A stretch of DNA of 37,545 bases from Pelagibacterales bacterium SAG-MED47 (GTDB lineage: Bacteria > Pseudomonadota > Alphaproteobacteria > Pelagibacterales > Pelagibacteraceae): NCBI GenBank assembly GCA_014653355.1, contig JACWEO010000010.1, positions 1 through 37,545 of the forward strand, written 5' to 3'. This document shows positions 10,374 to 19,480 of the stretch, in pieces. Every line of letters begins with the position of its first letter. The stretch's first letter is position 1. The translations under genes were made by a program, and so were the position numbers. The notes beneath the pieces are model-generated. The model made no database searches. It had not been told where the DNA came from and saw nothing but the letters and a program-made list of their open reading frames with translations.

Positions 10374-11298
10374 TTTTTTCTATTAAATATTCGAGCAATA
10401 TATGTGGAAAGGTTAAAGACGCCAAACCTATAAATATAACTTTTAGAATTGAACTATCGAAATTGTATGAATTATTTAATAAATAAAGCCCAAGTAAACA
10501 AAAGGTAGCGGTAAGAATGGTTAAGGGCAGAGCTTTTTTTATGAAAATTTTTAGACCATTTTTTAAATCATTCTTATCTAACTCATGCATCAAAGTAATA
10601 CCATGTCTAGTAGAATGTAAAAAACAAAAATAAATTGTAAATGCCATCAGAGGTGACAAATAATAATTTATAATTAAAATTGAAAAATAATCTAAAAAAA
10701 TAGTAAACTTTTTTAATTCAAATTCTTTGGTAAATAATAAAATACTGGATAATGTACTTAAAATAATACCAAAAAGTATAAGGTTATTAATTTCAATAAA
10801 ATCTAAAGTTCTATAAAAAGACTCGTTATCAATAAGTAATAATTTGAATATAGATATTGTTTCTTCAAAATGAAAAAACATAGGTGCTAAAATTATGAGC
10901 AAACCTTTCAAGAAAAATAATAATTGGTTATAATATGAATTTTCAGTTATTAAAAACTGAGTATCTTCTTTACCAAAGTGAAATGAAGCAACTATTAGAA
11001 AGATTGTTAATGAAACTGATGGTATGATTGTCCATAAGATTATTACAGTTGAAGCAATAAAAATATATATCAAATAAAAAATATATATATTTTTTATTTC
11101 AAAAATTTTCAGAATTTTTTTTCCTTTTATATGATCAAGTGAACCATGAGAAACTCCAATACTTAAAATTAAAAGTAAACAGAATAATGGTGAAAATACT
11201 AAATTCTCAAATTTTAAAATTGTTAAAGAAAAAATATTACAAAATAAAAAAAAAATGAAAGAATGATTAAAATTAATTTTTTTTAATTGGTTTTTCAT
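10363..11298 (-). CDS. blh: Blh/Brp-type beta-carotene 15,15'-dioxygenase (retinal-forming)
   Basis: Proteins of the Brp/Blh family cleave beta-carotene into two retinals, the chromophore of proteorhodopsin. The 311-residue protein is very hydrophobic, with about eight to nine membrane segments. The histidines expected for iron binding are seen in SIGVSHGSLDH (H51), ASFHFGKED (H107), the FLHSTRHG region and FPHILLEYL near the end. It is the fourth gene of crtI-crtB-crtY-blh, starting 11 bp after crtY, which supports beta-carotene as substrate. No rhodopsin gene is in the window, so use of the retinal in a light-driven pump is inferred from context and from knowledge of SAR11. Confidence 0.9.
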   Translation of the reverse strand: MKNQLKKINFNHSFIFFLFCNIFSLTILKFENLVFSPLFCLLLILSIGVSHGSLDHIKGKKILKIFEIKNIYIFYLIYIFIASTVIILWTIIPSVSLTIFLIVASFHFGKEDTQFLITENSYYNQLLFFLKGLLIILAPMFFHFEETISIFKLLLIDNESFYRTLDFIEINNLILFGIILSTLSSILLFTKEFELKKFTIFLDYFSILIINYYLSPLMAFTIYFCFLHSTRHGITLMHELDKNDLKNGLKIFIKKALPLTILTATFCLLGLYLLNNSYNFDSSILKVIFIGLASLTFPHILLEYLIEKNEK

Positions 11299-11309
11299 TT
11301 TTTATTAAA

Positions 11310-12377
11310 TTAATAAAATAAAGCCTTAATAAAAGTCAACTTTGGCATTCTAAAAATAACAGATAAATCCTCAAAAAAATTACTTTTATTAGACAAAAAT
11401 TTTATAACAGTCTTTGGAGAGGCCTTAAACATTTTAAAAAAAATTTCAGGCATTTTTTCTGGGTGTTTTTCAAGAACTCTAAGAAATATCTCATCTAAAA
11501 ATTGATACTTGTTACCAATTTTATATTTTCGAGCATGAGTAATATTCTCGATATTCTCTCTTATATATCTACTGTGTTCTTGAATATTTAGAAAAGTGTA
11601 ACCTGTACTTAATCTCGTCATACCTCCAGCAGTTCCAATATTTATTTTGTTTTTAACTCTTTCATTTATTGGGTAAAAAAGAGGTATTGCACCTTCTTCT
11701 TTATAAATTATTTTGTAATCTTTTAAATTTAGGTGATTTTCAATATAATCTTTAATTTGTCTGTCATAGTCTTTTTGAGAGTCATCATTCATTTTTGATA
11801 ACCATGTAGTTTCAATTAAAGCCGTAGTCTTTGAATAAGGTAAAGTGTAAAAAAAATGTACACTTTCTCTTTGATCACAATTAAAATCCATAAGATTAAA
11901 AATTTCATCATCAAAGAAATCATTTTTAGTTTCAACTTCTACACCACAAAAGTGCTGCCAAAGGTTACGATGATCCTTTTTAATTGATGGAACACTATTA
12001 AAAACAAAAGAATTTTTTGAATTAATTTCACTTATATCTTTAAAGAAAGAAATATTATTATTTTCTTTTAATTTATTGTTAATTTTTTCATAGAACAGCC
12101 CACTATCAATACTTTGGTATGGATAAAAGTTGCATTCTAAATGATTTGTTTTTTTTGGTATATTAATAGAGAAATTTTCCCAATTTTTTTTAACACAATC
12201 ATCAAAATTATGTGTTGCTACCTTCCAAAAAGACCAAGTTTTGTCTTTTTTATATTCTGCTCTTGACTCAATAATAGCTAAAGTTTTATTTTTTAATTTT
12301 TCATTGATCTCAAGTTCATATGCGAGTGATAATCCTGCACAACCACCACCAACAATAATATAATCAAATTCTTTCAT
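11310..12377 (-). CDS. crtY: Lycopene beta-cyclase
   Basis: CrtY closes both ends of lycopene to beta-ionone rings, giving beta-carotene. The 355-residue flavoprotein opens with a dinucleotide-binding motif at residues 7-17 (IIVGGGCAGLS) followed by the strand-loop SLAYELE and the acidic IIESR. KTWSFWK, typical of the CrtY/CrtL-b family, follows at about residue 47, and the middle has NIGTAGGMTRLSTGYTF, which corresponds to the conserved G-G-x-x-x-x-x-T-G-Y region of cyclases. It overlaps the end of crtB by 14 bp and precedes blh, which uses its product. Confidence 0.93.
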   Translation of the reverse strand: MKEFDYIIVGGGCAGLSLAYELEINEKLKNKTLAIIESRAEYKKDKTWSFWKVATHNFDDCVKKNWENFSINIPKKTNHLECNFYPYQSIDSGLFYEKINNKLKENNNISFFKDISEINSKNSFVFNSVPSIKKDHRNLWQHFCGVEVETKNDFFDDEIFNLMDFNCDQRESVHFFYTLPYSKTTALIETTWLSKMNDDSQKDYDRQIKDYIENHLNLKDYKIIYKEEGAIPLFYPINERVKNKINIGTAGGMTRLSTGYTFLNIQEHSRYIRENIENITHARKYKIGNKYQFLDEIFLRVLEKHPEKMPEIFFKMFKASPKTVIKFLSNKSNFFEDLSVIFRMPKLTFIKALFY

Positions 12378-13215
12378 TTAAATTTATTTCCTCATTTATC
12401 AAATTATGATCATGTTGTATTTCATCGTCTAATTTATTACTGAACGATAGTCTAATTAAGTCAAAAATTGATAGAAAAGTCTCCAAGAATTTTTCAACAT
12501 TCGATACATATATCTTTCCTGAATTTAGATAATTTTCTAAATTTTTTTTATTTTTTATTTTATGTCCTATTCTTCTATAAACTCTTCTAGCTACTAGAAT
12601 TGAAAAACGTAAACTAATAGGTATATCCTTAATTGAGTAAAATGAATTTTCATAAAAAGTATCAGCAAGATTGATAGTTGATAAAATTTCCTCAAAATTT
12701 TCGTTTATGTAAAAACGATTATTTTCAGAATCCTCAATTACATCTCTCGATATATTAGTTAGCTGCATCGCAATTCCTAGATCGATTGCTGACTTGAGTG
12801 AACTTTTTTTATTAACTTTTAAAATTTTTGCCATCATTAATCCAACAGTTCCAGCTACTCTGTATGAGTAAACCAAAAGGTCTTTCTTTGTATTTAATTT
12901 TACCTTATCTTTGATGTCTGACTTTATTCCTATCAGTAAATCTTGAACAATTTTCAAGGATATATTAAATTCTTCAATAAGATCCCACATATTTTTGATA
13001 ATAGGATCATCAAAGTTTTTTTGATTAAAATTATTTTCAAAATGATCAAATTTTTTTTCTTTATTTTCTATTTTTTCATTATCATCTGCAATGTTGTCTG
13101 CGACTCTACAAAAATCATACAAAGCAGAACATTTTTCCAACGTTTTTTTGGGCAAAAAAAAACCAGCCCAACTGAATGATCTAGCGTAGACAGATAAGTA
13201 ACTTTTATTAGACAT
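12364..13215 (-). CDS. crtB: Phytoene synthase
   Basis: CrtB condenses two geranylgeranyl diphosphates head to head to phytoene, the first committed step to carotenoids. The 283-residue protein has both aspartate-rich diphosphate-binding motifs: FCRVADNIADD (D40 and D44) and QLTNISRDVIEDSENNRFY. It starts one base inside the end of crtI and overlaps crtY by 14 bp, so translation of the three is probably coupled. The GGPP synthase that should feed it (crtE) is not in this window. Confidence 0.96.
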   Translation of the reverse strand: MSNKSYLSVYARSFSWAGFFLPKKTLEKCSALYDFCRVADNIADDNEKIENKEKKFDHFENNFNQKNFDDPIIKNMWDLIEEFNISLKIVQDLLIGIKSDIKDKVKLNTKKDLLVYSYRVAGTVGLMMAKILKVNKKSSLKSAIDLGIAMQLTNISRDVIEDSENNRFYINENFEEILSTINLADTFYENSFYSIKDIPISLRFSILVARRVYRRIGHKIKNKKNLENYLNSGKIYVSNVEKFLETFLSIFDLIRLSFSNKLDDEIQHDHNLINEEINLNERI

Positions 13216-14681
13216 TATAAAATTTTATCTAATACTTTCGCTGAAGAAAGTACCCCAGGTACACCAGCGCCTGGATGAGTACCTGCTCCTACAAAATAAA
13301 GTCCATCATATATCTCTGACTTATTATGAAATCTAAAATAAGCTGATTGAGAAAATTTCGGCTGGATTGAAAAACCAGAACCATATTTTGTATTTAACTC
13401 TTTTTCAAAGTAATCAGGTGTTAAGTAAAAATCTTCAATAATATTTTCTCTTAGATTTGGCATTAGATCTTTTTCCATTTTATCAATTACCAAATCTTTC
13501 ATTTTTTCTCCTTCAATAGACCAATCAATTTTCGATTGGTTATTAGGCACTGGAACTAGAACATAAAAACAATCTTGCCCTTTTGGAGCCATAGATTTGT
13601 CTGTAGCAGACGGCCTATGAAGATAATAACTAATATCATTATTTAATTTTTTATTATTGAATATGTCATCAAGATGTTCTTTATATTTTTTACCAAACTT
13701 AATAGTATGGTGTTCTACATTTTCATACTTTTTTTTTGTACCAAAATAATAAACAAATAATCCCATTGAATATTCCATTCTATTTTTTTTCCACTTAAAC
13801 ATAAGTGAATTATTTGAATTTCCATTTAACATTTTTTCATAAACAGCAGGTGGGTCTGCATTACAAATAACATTATTAGTTTCAATACTGGTTTGATTAT
13901 CTAATTGAACACCAGTTATTTTACTACCATTAGAAATAATTTTTTTAACTTCATGACCCTTAATTACTTCTATACCAACTTCATTCATTAACTTTTCAAA
14001 GCCTTTTATAATATTTCCCGTTCCACCCATTGAATAATGTATTCCCCATTTTTTTTCTAAATACAAAATAAGTCCGTAAATAGAAGTTGTGGTAAAAGGA
14101 TTTCCCCCAACTAAAAGTGGATGCATACTTAACATTCTTCTTAATTTTTCATTTTTTATGTAAGATGAAACCAATGAATAGACAGACTTATAACTTTTAA
14201 GTTTTAATAGTGCAGGTAATTGTTGCATCATTACAAAAGGTTTATCAAATGGTGTATCAGCAAGTTCCATAAATCCTTTATCAAAAATCTTTTTTGTAAA
14301 GTTGACTAATTTTTCATAACCTTTGATGTCATCTTTATTTATTTTTTCAATTTGTTTTTTCATTTCATCTTCATTACCTGAATAATTGAATTTAGAATTA
14401 TCTTCAAAAACAAATTGATACCAAACTTTCAATGGAGAAAGTTTGATATAATTATTTGGATCTTTATCAAATAGTTCAAACAATTCGTTAATCAAATAAG
14501 GTGCTGTAATTACAGTTGGACCACCATCATAAATAAATCCATTTTTTTTGAAGACTCTAGCTCTTCCTCCAAGATCAGGATGTTTTTCAATTAAAGTAAC
14601 ATTATGGTTTTTAGCCTTAAGACGTAGCGCAGCCGCTATACCACCAAAACCAGATCCTATTACAATAGAATTCATTTTCAT
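13215..14681 (-). CDS. crtI: Phytoene desaturase (CrtI type)
   Basis: CrtI introduces the double bonds that turn phytoene into lycopene, using FAD. The 488-residue length fits the family. The N-terminal Rossmann motif is IGSGFGGIAAALRL, followed by IEKHPDLGGRARVF and DGGPTVITAP. The C-terminal signature GLYFVGAGTHPGAGVPGVL is clear. It is the first gene of the carotenoid block and begins 33 bp after the stop of the ATP synthase b gene on the same strand. That gap (14682-14714) shows no GC-rich terminator, so transcription from the atp genes may continue into it. Confidence 0.97.
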   Translation of the reverse strand: MKMNSIVIGSGFGGIAAALRLKAKNHNVTLIEKHPDLGGRARVFKKNGFIYDGGPTVITAPYLINELFELFDKDPNNYIKLSPLKVWYQFVFEDNSKFNYSGNEDEMKKQIEKINKDDIKGYEKLVNFTKKIFDKGFMELADTPFDKPFVMMQQLPALLKLKSYKSVYSLVSSYIKNEKLRRMLSMHPLLVGGNPFTTTSIYGLILYLEKKWGIHYSMGGTGNIIKGFEKLMNEVGIEVIKGHEVKKIISNGSKITGVQLDNQTSIETNNVICNADPPAVYEKMLNGNSNNSLMFKWKKNRMEYSMGLFVYYFGTKKKYENVEHHTIKFGKKYKEHLDDIFNNKKLNNDISYYLHRPSATDKSMAPKGQDCFYVLVPVPNNQSKIDWSIEGEKMKDLVIDKMEKDLMPNLRENIIEDFYLTPDYFEKELNTKYGSGFSIQPKFSQSAYFRFHNKSEIYDGLYFVGAGTHPGAGVPGVLSSAKVLDKIL

Positions 14682-14714
14682 AATTTATAGTTTTTTCTAA
14701 AAATTGTAAGGTTA

Positions 14715-15227
14715 TTATGAGTTAATTTTTTTTAACTCTTCTTTGGTTTCATCTAAATTTTTTTCAAATAGCGTGTTAAGTTTAGATTTATCAACAGAAG
14801 TAGTGATTATCTTTTTCACAGAATCCATTGCAATTTTGACTGATGCATCTTTAATTTCTTTGATGGCAGTCTCTTTCATTTGTACTATTTTATTTTGAGC
14901 AAGATTTTTTTTAATCTCAGAAGATTTGTAAAATTTATCGTTTAATTCTATAGTAAGATTATCACTGTCCTTTTTAGCCTGTTCTAATACCTCATTACTA
15001 ATTGTTTGGGCAGTATCCAATTTTTTTTGAGCGTTTTCTAATAATTTTTTTGATTCAGTTCTTAGTTTTTCACTTTCATCAATCTCATTTTTTATATCTA
15101 AAATTAATTTATTAAGTATTTCATTTATTTTTTGAGGAACTTTTAAATAGACCAAACCTCCGAAAAAAATAACGAAGGATACAGCTACCCAAAAAGTGGA
15201 ATCAATTACCATAATATTTATTTCCAT
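14715..15227 (-). CDS. atpF: ATP synthase Fo subunit b
   Basis: Subunit b is part of the peripheral stalk that holds F1 against the rotor. The 170-residue protein has one N-terminal membrane helix (about residues 9-27), then a long charged helix that should form a coiled coil with b' (many Lys/Glu/Asn from about residue 35). The annotated start overlaps the end of the b' gene by 26 bp; a second ATG at 15210-15212 (MVIDSTFW) is also possible and would shorten it by five residues. It is the last atp gene here and precedes crtI by 33 bp. Confidence 0.9.
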   Translation of the reverse strand: MEINIMVIDSTFWVAVSFVIFFGGLVYLKVPQKINEILNKLILDIKNEIDESEKLRTESKKLLENAQKKLDTAQTISNEVLEQAKKDSDNLTIELNDKFYKSSEIKKNLAQNKIVQMKETAIKEIKDASVKIAMDSVKKIITTSVDKSKLNTLFEKNLDETKEELKKINS

Positions 15228-15792
15228 TTTTTTTCGATAAATATTCTACTATAGCTGAAATACTACTATTATTTACTTCGGCTCCAATTAGTTTTTTTAC
15301 TAACTCTGAAGATATTTCAATTGCAATTTTGTTAATTTTTTCTGGAACATTTTTTTGGAGTATTTTAATTTCTTGTTCAGTTTTTTTGATTTCTTCATCA
15401 ATTTGATTATTCAAAGTCTCTTTTTTAGAGTTTATATCTTTAAGTGTTTTTTCTCTCGCATCTTTAAAAATATTTTTTGCCTCTAATTTGCTTCTTAAGA
15501 CGATGCTATCGTATTCTTTTATTTTCGACTCACTAATTTCTCTTTGTTTTTCTGCTGCCTCAATATTTTCTTGTATTTGAGATTTTCTTAACTCTAAATT
15601 AGCACTTATTTTTGGCAGTATAAGTTTTGATAAAACTATATATAGAATTCCAAAAGTAAGTGTAAGCCAGAATATTTGAGAAATCCAAAACTTAGGGTCT
15701 AATTGAGGCATACCTCCACTTTCAGCAGCAAAAACTTCTATTACGAAATAGAAATTAAAAAAAATCAACTGAAAAATAATTTTTTTAATCAT
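15202..15792 (-). CDS. atpF': ATP synthase Fo subunit b' (second b-type subunit)
   Basis: Alphaproteobacteria, like cyanobacteria, encode two different b subunits, and this 196-residue protein is the b' form. It starts with a signal-like hydrophobic stretch (residues 3-22, ending FAAES), then GGMPQLDPKFW, the membrane helix at about residues 35-55 (IFWLTLTFGILYIVLSKLI), and a long charged helical arm. The PQLDPKFW motif before the helix is characteristic of b'. It follows atpE by 5 bp and overlaps atpF by 26 bp, so the two stalk proteins are probably made together. Confidence 0.92.
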   Translation of the reverse strand: MIKKIIFQLIFFNFYFVIEVFAAESGGMPQLDPKFWISQIFWLTLTFGILYIVLSKLILPKISANLELRKSQIQENIEAAEKQREISESKIKEYDSIVLRSKLEAKNIFKDAREKTLKDINSKKETLNNQIDEEIKKTEQEIKILQKNVPEKINKIAIEISSELVKKLIGAEVNNSSISAIVEYLSKKNGNKYYGN

Positions 15793-15797
15793 TTAAT

Positions 15798-16025
15798 TTA
15801 AAATGCAAAAAGAATGATTAATGCTACTACCAATCCAAATAATCCTGTTGCCTCTGCTAAGGCAAAGCCTAAAAGCAAATTAGGAAATTGTTTTTGCGCT
15901 GCAGATGGATTTCTCATAGCTCCAGATAAGTAATTTCCAAAAATTATTCCAATTCCAACACCGGCACCAGCCAACGCTATTGCTGCCAGACCTGCTCCGA
16001 TCATTTTTGCTGCTTCTAATTCCAT
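15798..16025 (-). CDS. atpE: ATP synthase Fo subunit c
   Basis: Subunit c forms the rotor ring. The 75-residue hairpin has two membrane helices. The proton-carrying carboxylate is E58 in FALAEATGLFG, and the first helix has the glycine-rich packing motif GAGVGIG. There is no glutamine in the first helix at the site that would bind sodium, so the ring should be proton-coupled. It has the clearest Shine-Dalgarno sequence I found in the window (AGGAGG, 5 bases before the ATG), consistent with the need for about ten or more copies per complex. Confidence 0.98.
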   Translation of the reverse strand: MELEAAKMIGAGLAAIALAGAGVGIGIIFGNYLSGAMRNPSAAQKQFPNLLLGFALAEATGLFGLVVALIILFAF

Positions 16026-16030
16026 TATAT

Positions 16031-16036
16031 CCTCCT
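16031..16036 (-). promoter_or_regulatory. Strong ribosome binding site of atpE
   Basis: The minus strand reads AGGAGG ATATA ATG, a perfect Shine-Dalgarno core with a 5-base spacer, in the 16-bp gap between atpB and atpE. The other starts checked here have weak or no such sequence. A strong site fits the high stoichiometry of subunit c within a polycistronic message. Confidence 0.8.
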
Positions 16037-16041
16037 ATTGT

Positions 16042-16776
16042 TTAATGGTGTAAGTTTAATGCATCATTTAAATAGATGCAGGTTAAGATTGCAAAAACAT
16101 ATGCTTGAAGAAAAGCAACTAAGATCTCCAAACCTGTTAAAGCAACCGAAAAACTCAGTGGAAGCCATCCACCGACGATTCCAAGGCTTATTACAAAGCC
16201 TCCGAAAACTTTCATCATAGTATGTCCAGCCATCATATTTGCAAATAGTCTAACAGACAAACTAATTGGCCTACTTAAATATGATATAATTTCAATAACA
16301 ACTATTAAAGGGAGCAGTATAACTGGCACTCCACTTGGAACAAACAATTTTAGATAACCAAAGCCATGCTTAATAAATCCAATTACAGTTACTCCAATAA
16401 AAATAAATGCAGCAAGTACAAAAGTTACTATAATGTGACTTGTAACAGTAAAAGTATAAGGGATCATTCCAAACATATTACAGAAAAGTACAAACATAAA
16501 TAATGAAAAAATAAATGAAAAATATGGTTTTGCTTTTGAACCAGCAGTATCACTAATCATTTTAGAAACAAAAGAGTAGCTAAGTTCAGCTAAAAGTTGA
16601 ATTTTATTTGGCAGTGTTGAATTCTTTTTTGATCCTAGGTTGAAAATAATTAAAATTGCCAAAGAACTAATAACCATAAACAAACTTGCATTTGTAAATG
16701 ATATATCAAAAGCACCTACTTTAATTTCTGGACCAATTCTATAAACTTCGAATTGGGTCATTGGGTTTGCTGCCAT
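16042..16776 (-). CDS. atpB: ATP synthase Fo subunit a
   Basis: Subunit a forms the two proton half-channels next to the c-ring. The 244-residue protein has about five to six membrane helices. The essential arginine lies in SLSVRLFANMMAGHTMMKV, and the C-terminal helix contains GLEILVAFLQAYVFAILTCIY. The start MAANPMTQFEVYRIGPE is typical of alphaproteobacterial AtpB. It is 9 bp after atpI and 16 bp before atpE. The F1 genes are elsewhere, as is normal for alphaproteobacteria, where Fo and F1 form separate operons. Confidence 0.98.
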   Translation of the reverse strand: MAANPMTQFEVYRIGPEIKVGAFDISFTNASLFMVISSLAILIIFNLGSKKNSTLPNKIQLLAELSYSFVSKMISDTAGSKAKPYFSFIFSLFMFVLFCNMFGMIPYTFTVTSHIIVTFVLAAFIFIGVTVIGFIKHGFGYLKLFVPSGVPVILLPLIVVIEIISYLSRPISLSVRLFANMMAGHTMMKVFGGFVISLGIVGGWLPLSFSVALTGLEILVAFLQAYVFAILTCIYLNDALNLHH

Positions 16777-16785
16777 ATTTTTTAT

Positions 16786-17061
16786 CTATTTTTGCATGTT
16801 TTTTGCAGATTTAATTACATTTGTTATTCCAGCAACTACCCCTACAAAAAAAAATATTAAAATTAACCATGGTTTAGTACCAAAGGTCTTATCTAAAATA
16901 AACCCAATAATTGTCCCTACTGCAACAGCAGACACTAATTCGGTGCTAAGCTTAAAAGCTGTGCCAATTGGTGAAGGATTGTGTTTTTTGTCCTCTAAAT
17001 TTCTCCTTGAAACCTTTTTTTTTGCAATCTCCAAGCGAGTTTTGAACTGATCTTTTGACAT
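16786..17061 (-). CDS. atpI: ATP synthase assembly protein AtpI
   Basis: AtpI is a small membrane protein that helps build the c-ring. The 91-residue product has a charged N-terminal third and two membrane helices (about residues 37-55 and 63-82) separated by LDKTFGTKPW, the loop typical of the AtpI/Q family in alphaproteobacteria. It begins the atpI-B-E-b'-b order, 14 bp after the smc stop on the same strand, so no separate promoter region is obvious outside smc. Confidence 0.88.
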   Translation of the reverse strand: MSKDQFKTRLEIAKKKVSRRNLEDKKHNPSPIGTAFKLSTELVSAVAVGTIIGFILDKTFGTKPWLILIFFFVGVVAGITNVIKSAKNMQK

Positions 17062-17075
17062 TTTATTTGTTAAAA

Positions 17076-19472
17076 TTAAGCAACCATACCCTCAGCTTTT
17101 TGTAAATCAACAGCAACTAATTGGCTTATACCTTTTTCAGGCATTGTAACACCATAAAGTCTATCCATTTTTGACATAGTCAAAGCATGATGAGTGACAA
17201 TAATAAATTTAGTATTTGTTATTTTTGTAAGTTCTTCAAGTAAGCTGCAAAATCTTGTTACATTAGCATCATCTAAAGGAGCATCCACTTCATCTAACAC
17301 ACAGATAGGTGAAGGATTTATCAGGAAGACAGCAAAAATAAGTGATAAAGCAGTTAAAGCCTGTTCTCCTCCAGATAATAAAGTTATAGACTGCAGCCTT
17401 TTTCCTGGAGGGCTAACAAGCATTTCTAAACCTGCATCAAGAGGATCTTCTGAGTCCACTAATTCAAGTTTTGCATTTCCACCATTAAATAATTTTGTAT
17501 AAACCTCGTTAAATTTTCTATTAATTTTATCAAAAGCTTCAATTAATCTTTCTCTACCTTTCTGATTAAGTTCACTAATACTCTCCTTTAATTTCATAAT
17601 TGCAGTAACTAGGTCTGATCGATCTTGCTCCATTTTTTTTATTTCCATCTCATATTTATTTGTTTCTTCATCTGCTTTTAAATTTACTGATCCTAGTTTT
17701 TCTCTTTCTTGTTTTTTCTTATCCAATAAATCTTCTTGGTTAATAGCATCTGGTAGTTCTTCTTTTCCATAAAGATTGGAATTTTCTAAAATATTTTCTT
17801 CTGATAGATGAAGTTCTGAATAAATTCTATCAACCAAATCACTCTTTCTTTTTTTTAGACCTTCAACTGTTGCACCAGAGCTCGCTTTTCTTTCTCTAAT
17901 TTGAATTGATTGTTCTTGAATTTGATTTAATTGGTTTCTTAAAGACTCTATTTCTTCATCTGTCGAATTAATAAATGACTCATTTTCTATTTTATCATTT
18001 TCGGCTATTCTTAAAGCCTCAGAAATTTGACCTTTTTTTTCAGCTTGTAATTTTGGTTGATTGTCTAATTTTTCTAATTGTGAACTTAATTTATTTTTTC
18101 TTTCAGTTAATTCAGATACCATTTCCTCTGAATTTGATAATAAGTTTTTCCAACTTTCTATTTCTTTATCTATAATACTTATTCTTTCATTTCTTTTAAT
18201 AGACTCTTTTTTTATACTTTGATTTTTACTATAACTATCAGCATATTTTTCTATAATTTCCTGACAGTTATTAAGAATATTTATTGCTTCATCATTTTTT
18301 TGTAATTCGATTAACTCTTTGACTTTATCTATTTCAAATTTTAATTTTTCCTTAGCACTAATTAAATCATTATTAGACTCTTTTTCAGTTTCATAATATT
18401 TTGAGTCAATTTCAATTAAATCGTTTTTTTCTTCTTTAAGTCTTTTTTCATTAGAGTTAGCATCTCTTACAATACCTTTTTCCCTATTGATATCATCATC
18501 AAAAGTCTGAAGAGTTTTTTTTATATTCTCTATTTCATCCTGGATTCTAGTTTTTTCCTCATCTAATCCTTGAAGTTCTAGGTTGAGCCTTTGTATTTTT
18601 GAGAGATTTTCAATATTTTTTTCTCTTAATGGTAAAACTTTATCTGTTCTAGATTTAATTAAATTTTCAAGTTCAGAAATTTTATCATTAAACCCACTTA
18701 CCTCTGTTTCAGCTTCATTATTAATTTCATTCTCAATCTTTATTTCTTTATCAATTTCTAATAATTTTAAATAATACAAACCTGCTTCAATTTTTTTAAT
18801 TTCATCCGATATATTTTTGTATTTTGTGGCCTCTTCTGCTTGTTTTTGTAAATTTGTTAATTGTTTTTCTTGTTGTCTTCTCAGTTCATCTGCTCTCTTA
18901 AGATTATTTTCAGCCGCATTTAATCTTAATTCTGCTTCATGCCTTCTTACATGTAATCCTGATATTCCGGCTGCTTCCTCTAAAATTGCTCTCCTATCTG
19001 TTGGTTTTGCTGTTACTAAAGCACCAATTCGACCTTGACTAATCATTGATGGAGAATGAGCACCGGTTGAGAGGTCTGCAAAAAACATTTGAGCATCTCT
19101 TGCTCTTATTTCTTTTTCATTAATAAAAAATTTTGATCCTTTGTCCTTTTCTATTTTTCTTCTAACATTAATTTCATCATGATCTCTAAACTGAATAGGA
19201 CCCTCGTAACCTTTGTTTGCAACAGTAATCAAAACTTCAGCAATGTTTTTTGACGTTTTATTAGAAGTACCTGAAAATATAACATCTTCCATTCCAGAAC
19301 CCCTCATACTTTTTGCTGAGGTTTCACCCATAACCCACCTAAGGGACTCTACAATATTTGATTTCCCACACCCATTAGGACCAACTATACCTGTTAAACC
19401 ATCTTCAATTAAGAAAGTAGTTTTTTCAGCAAATGACTTAAATCCATTTAGTTGGATTTTTTTAAACTCCAT
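17076..19472 (-). CDS. smc: Chromosome segregation ATPase SMC, short form apparently without hinge
   Basis: SMC proteins organise and segregate the chromosome as ATP-dependent rings. The N-terminal head is complete: FKSFAEKTTFLIEDG, Walker A GPNGCGKSN (K37), GMEDVIFSGT and the Q-loop region QGRIGALVTAKPTDRR. The C-terminal head is also complete, with the signature LLSGGEQAL (698-706) and Walker B PICVLDEVDAPLD (D727, E728). The protein has only 798 residues, where bacterial SMC usually has 1,100-1,200. Residues about 175-650 are charged, coiled-coil-like sequence. I find no hinge domain: the conserved glycine-rich dimerisation segments are absent, and only about 50 residues (roughly 380-430) link the two coil halves. 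The frame is unbroken. Partners ScpA/ScpB are not in this window. Confidence 0.93.
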   Translation of the reverse strand: MEFKKIQLNGFKSFAEKTTFLIEDGLTGIVGPNGCGKSNIVESLRWVMGETSAKSMRGSGMEDVIFSGTSNKTSKNIAEVLITVANKGYEGPIQFRDHDEINVRRKIEKDKGSKFFINEKEIRARDAQMFFADLSTGAHSPSMISQGRIGALVTAKPTDRRAILEEAAGISGLHVRRHEAELRLNAAENNLKRADELRRQQEKQLTNLQKQAEEATKYKNISDEIKKIEAGLYYLKLLEIDKEIKIENEINNEAETEVSGFNDKISELENLIKSRTDKVLPLREKNIENLSKIQRLNLELQGLDEEKTRIQDEIENIKKTLQTFDDDINREKGIVRDANSNEKRLKEEKNDLIEIDSKYYETEKESNNDLISAKEKLKFEIDKVKELIELQKNDEAINILNNCQEIIEKYADSYSKNQSIKKESIKRNERISIIDKEIESWKNLLSNSEEMVSELTERKNKLSSQLEKLDNQPKLQAEKKGQISEALRIAENDKIENESFINSTDEEIESLRNQLNQIQEQSIQIRERKASSGATVEGLKKRKSDLVDRIYSELHLSEENILENSNLYGKEELPDAINQEDLLDKKKQEREKLGSVNLKADEETNKYEMEIKKMEQDRSDLVTAIMKLKESISELNQKGRERLIEAFDKINRKFNEVYTKLFNGGNAKLELVDSEDPLDAGLEMLVSPPGKRLQSITLLSGGEQALTALSLIFAVFLINPSPICVLDEVDAPLDDANVTRFCSLLEELTKITNTKFIIVTHHALTMSKMDRLYGVTMPEKGISQLVAVDLQKAEGMVA

Positions 19473-19480
19473 AGATAAAC

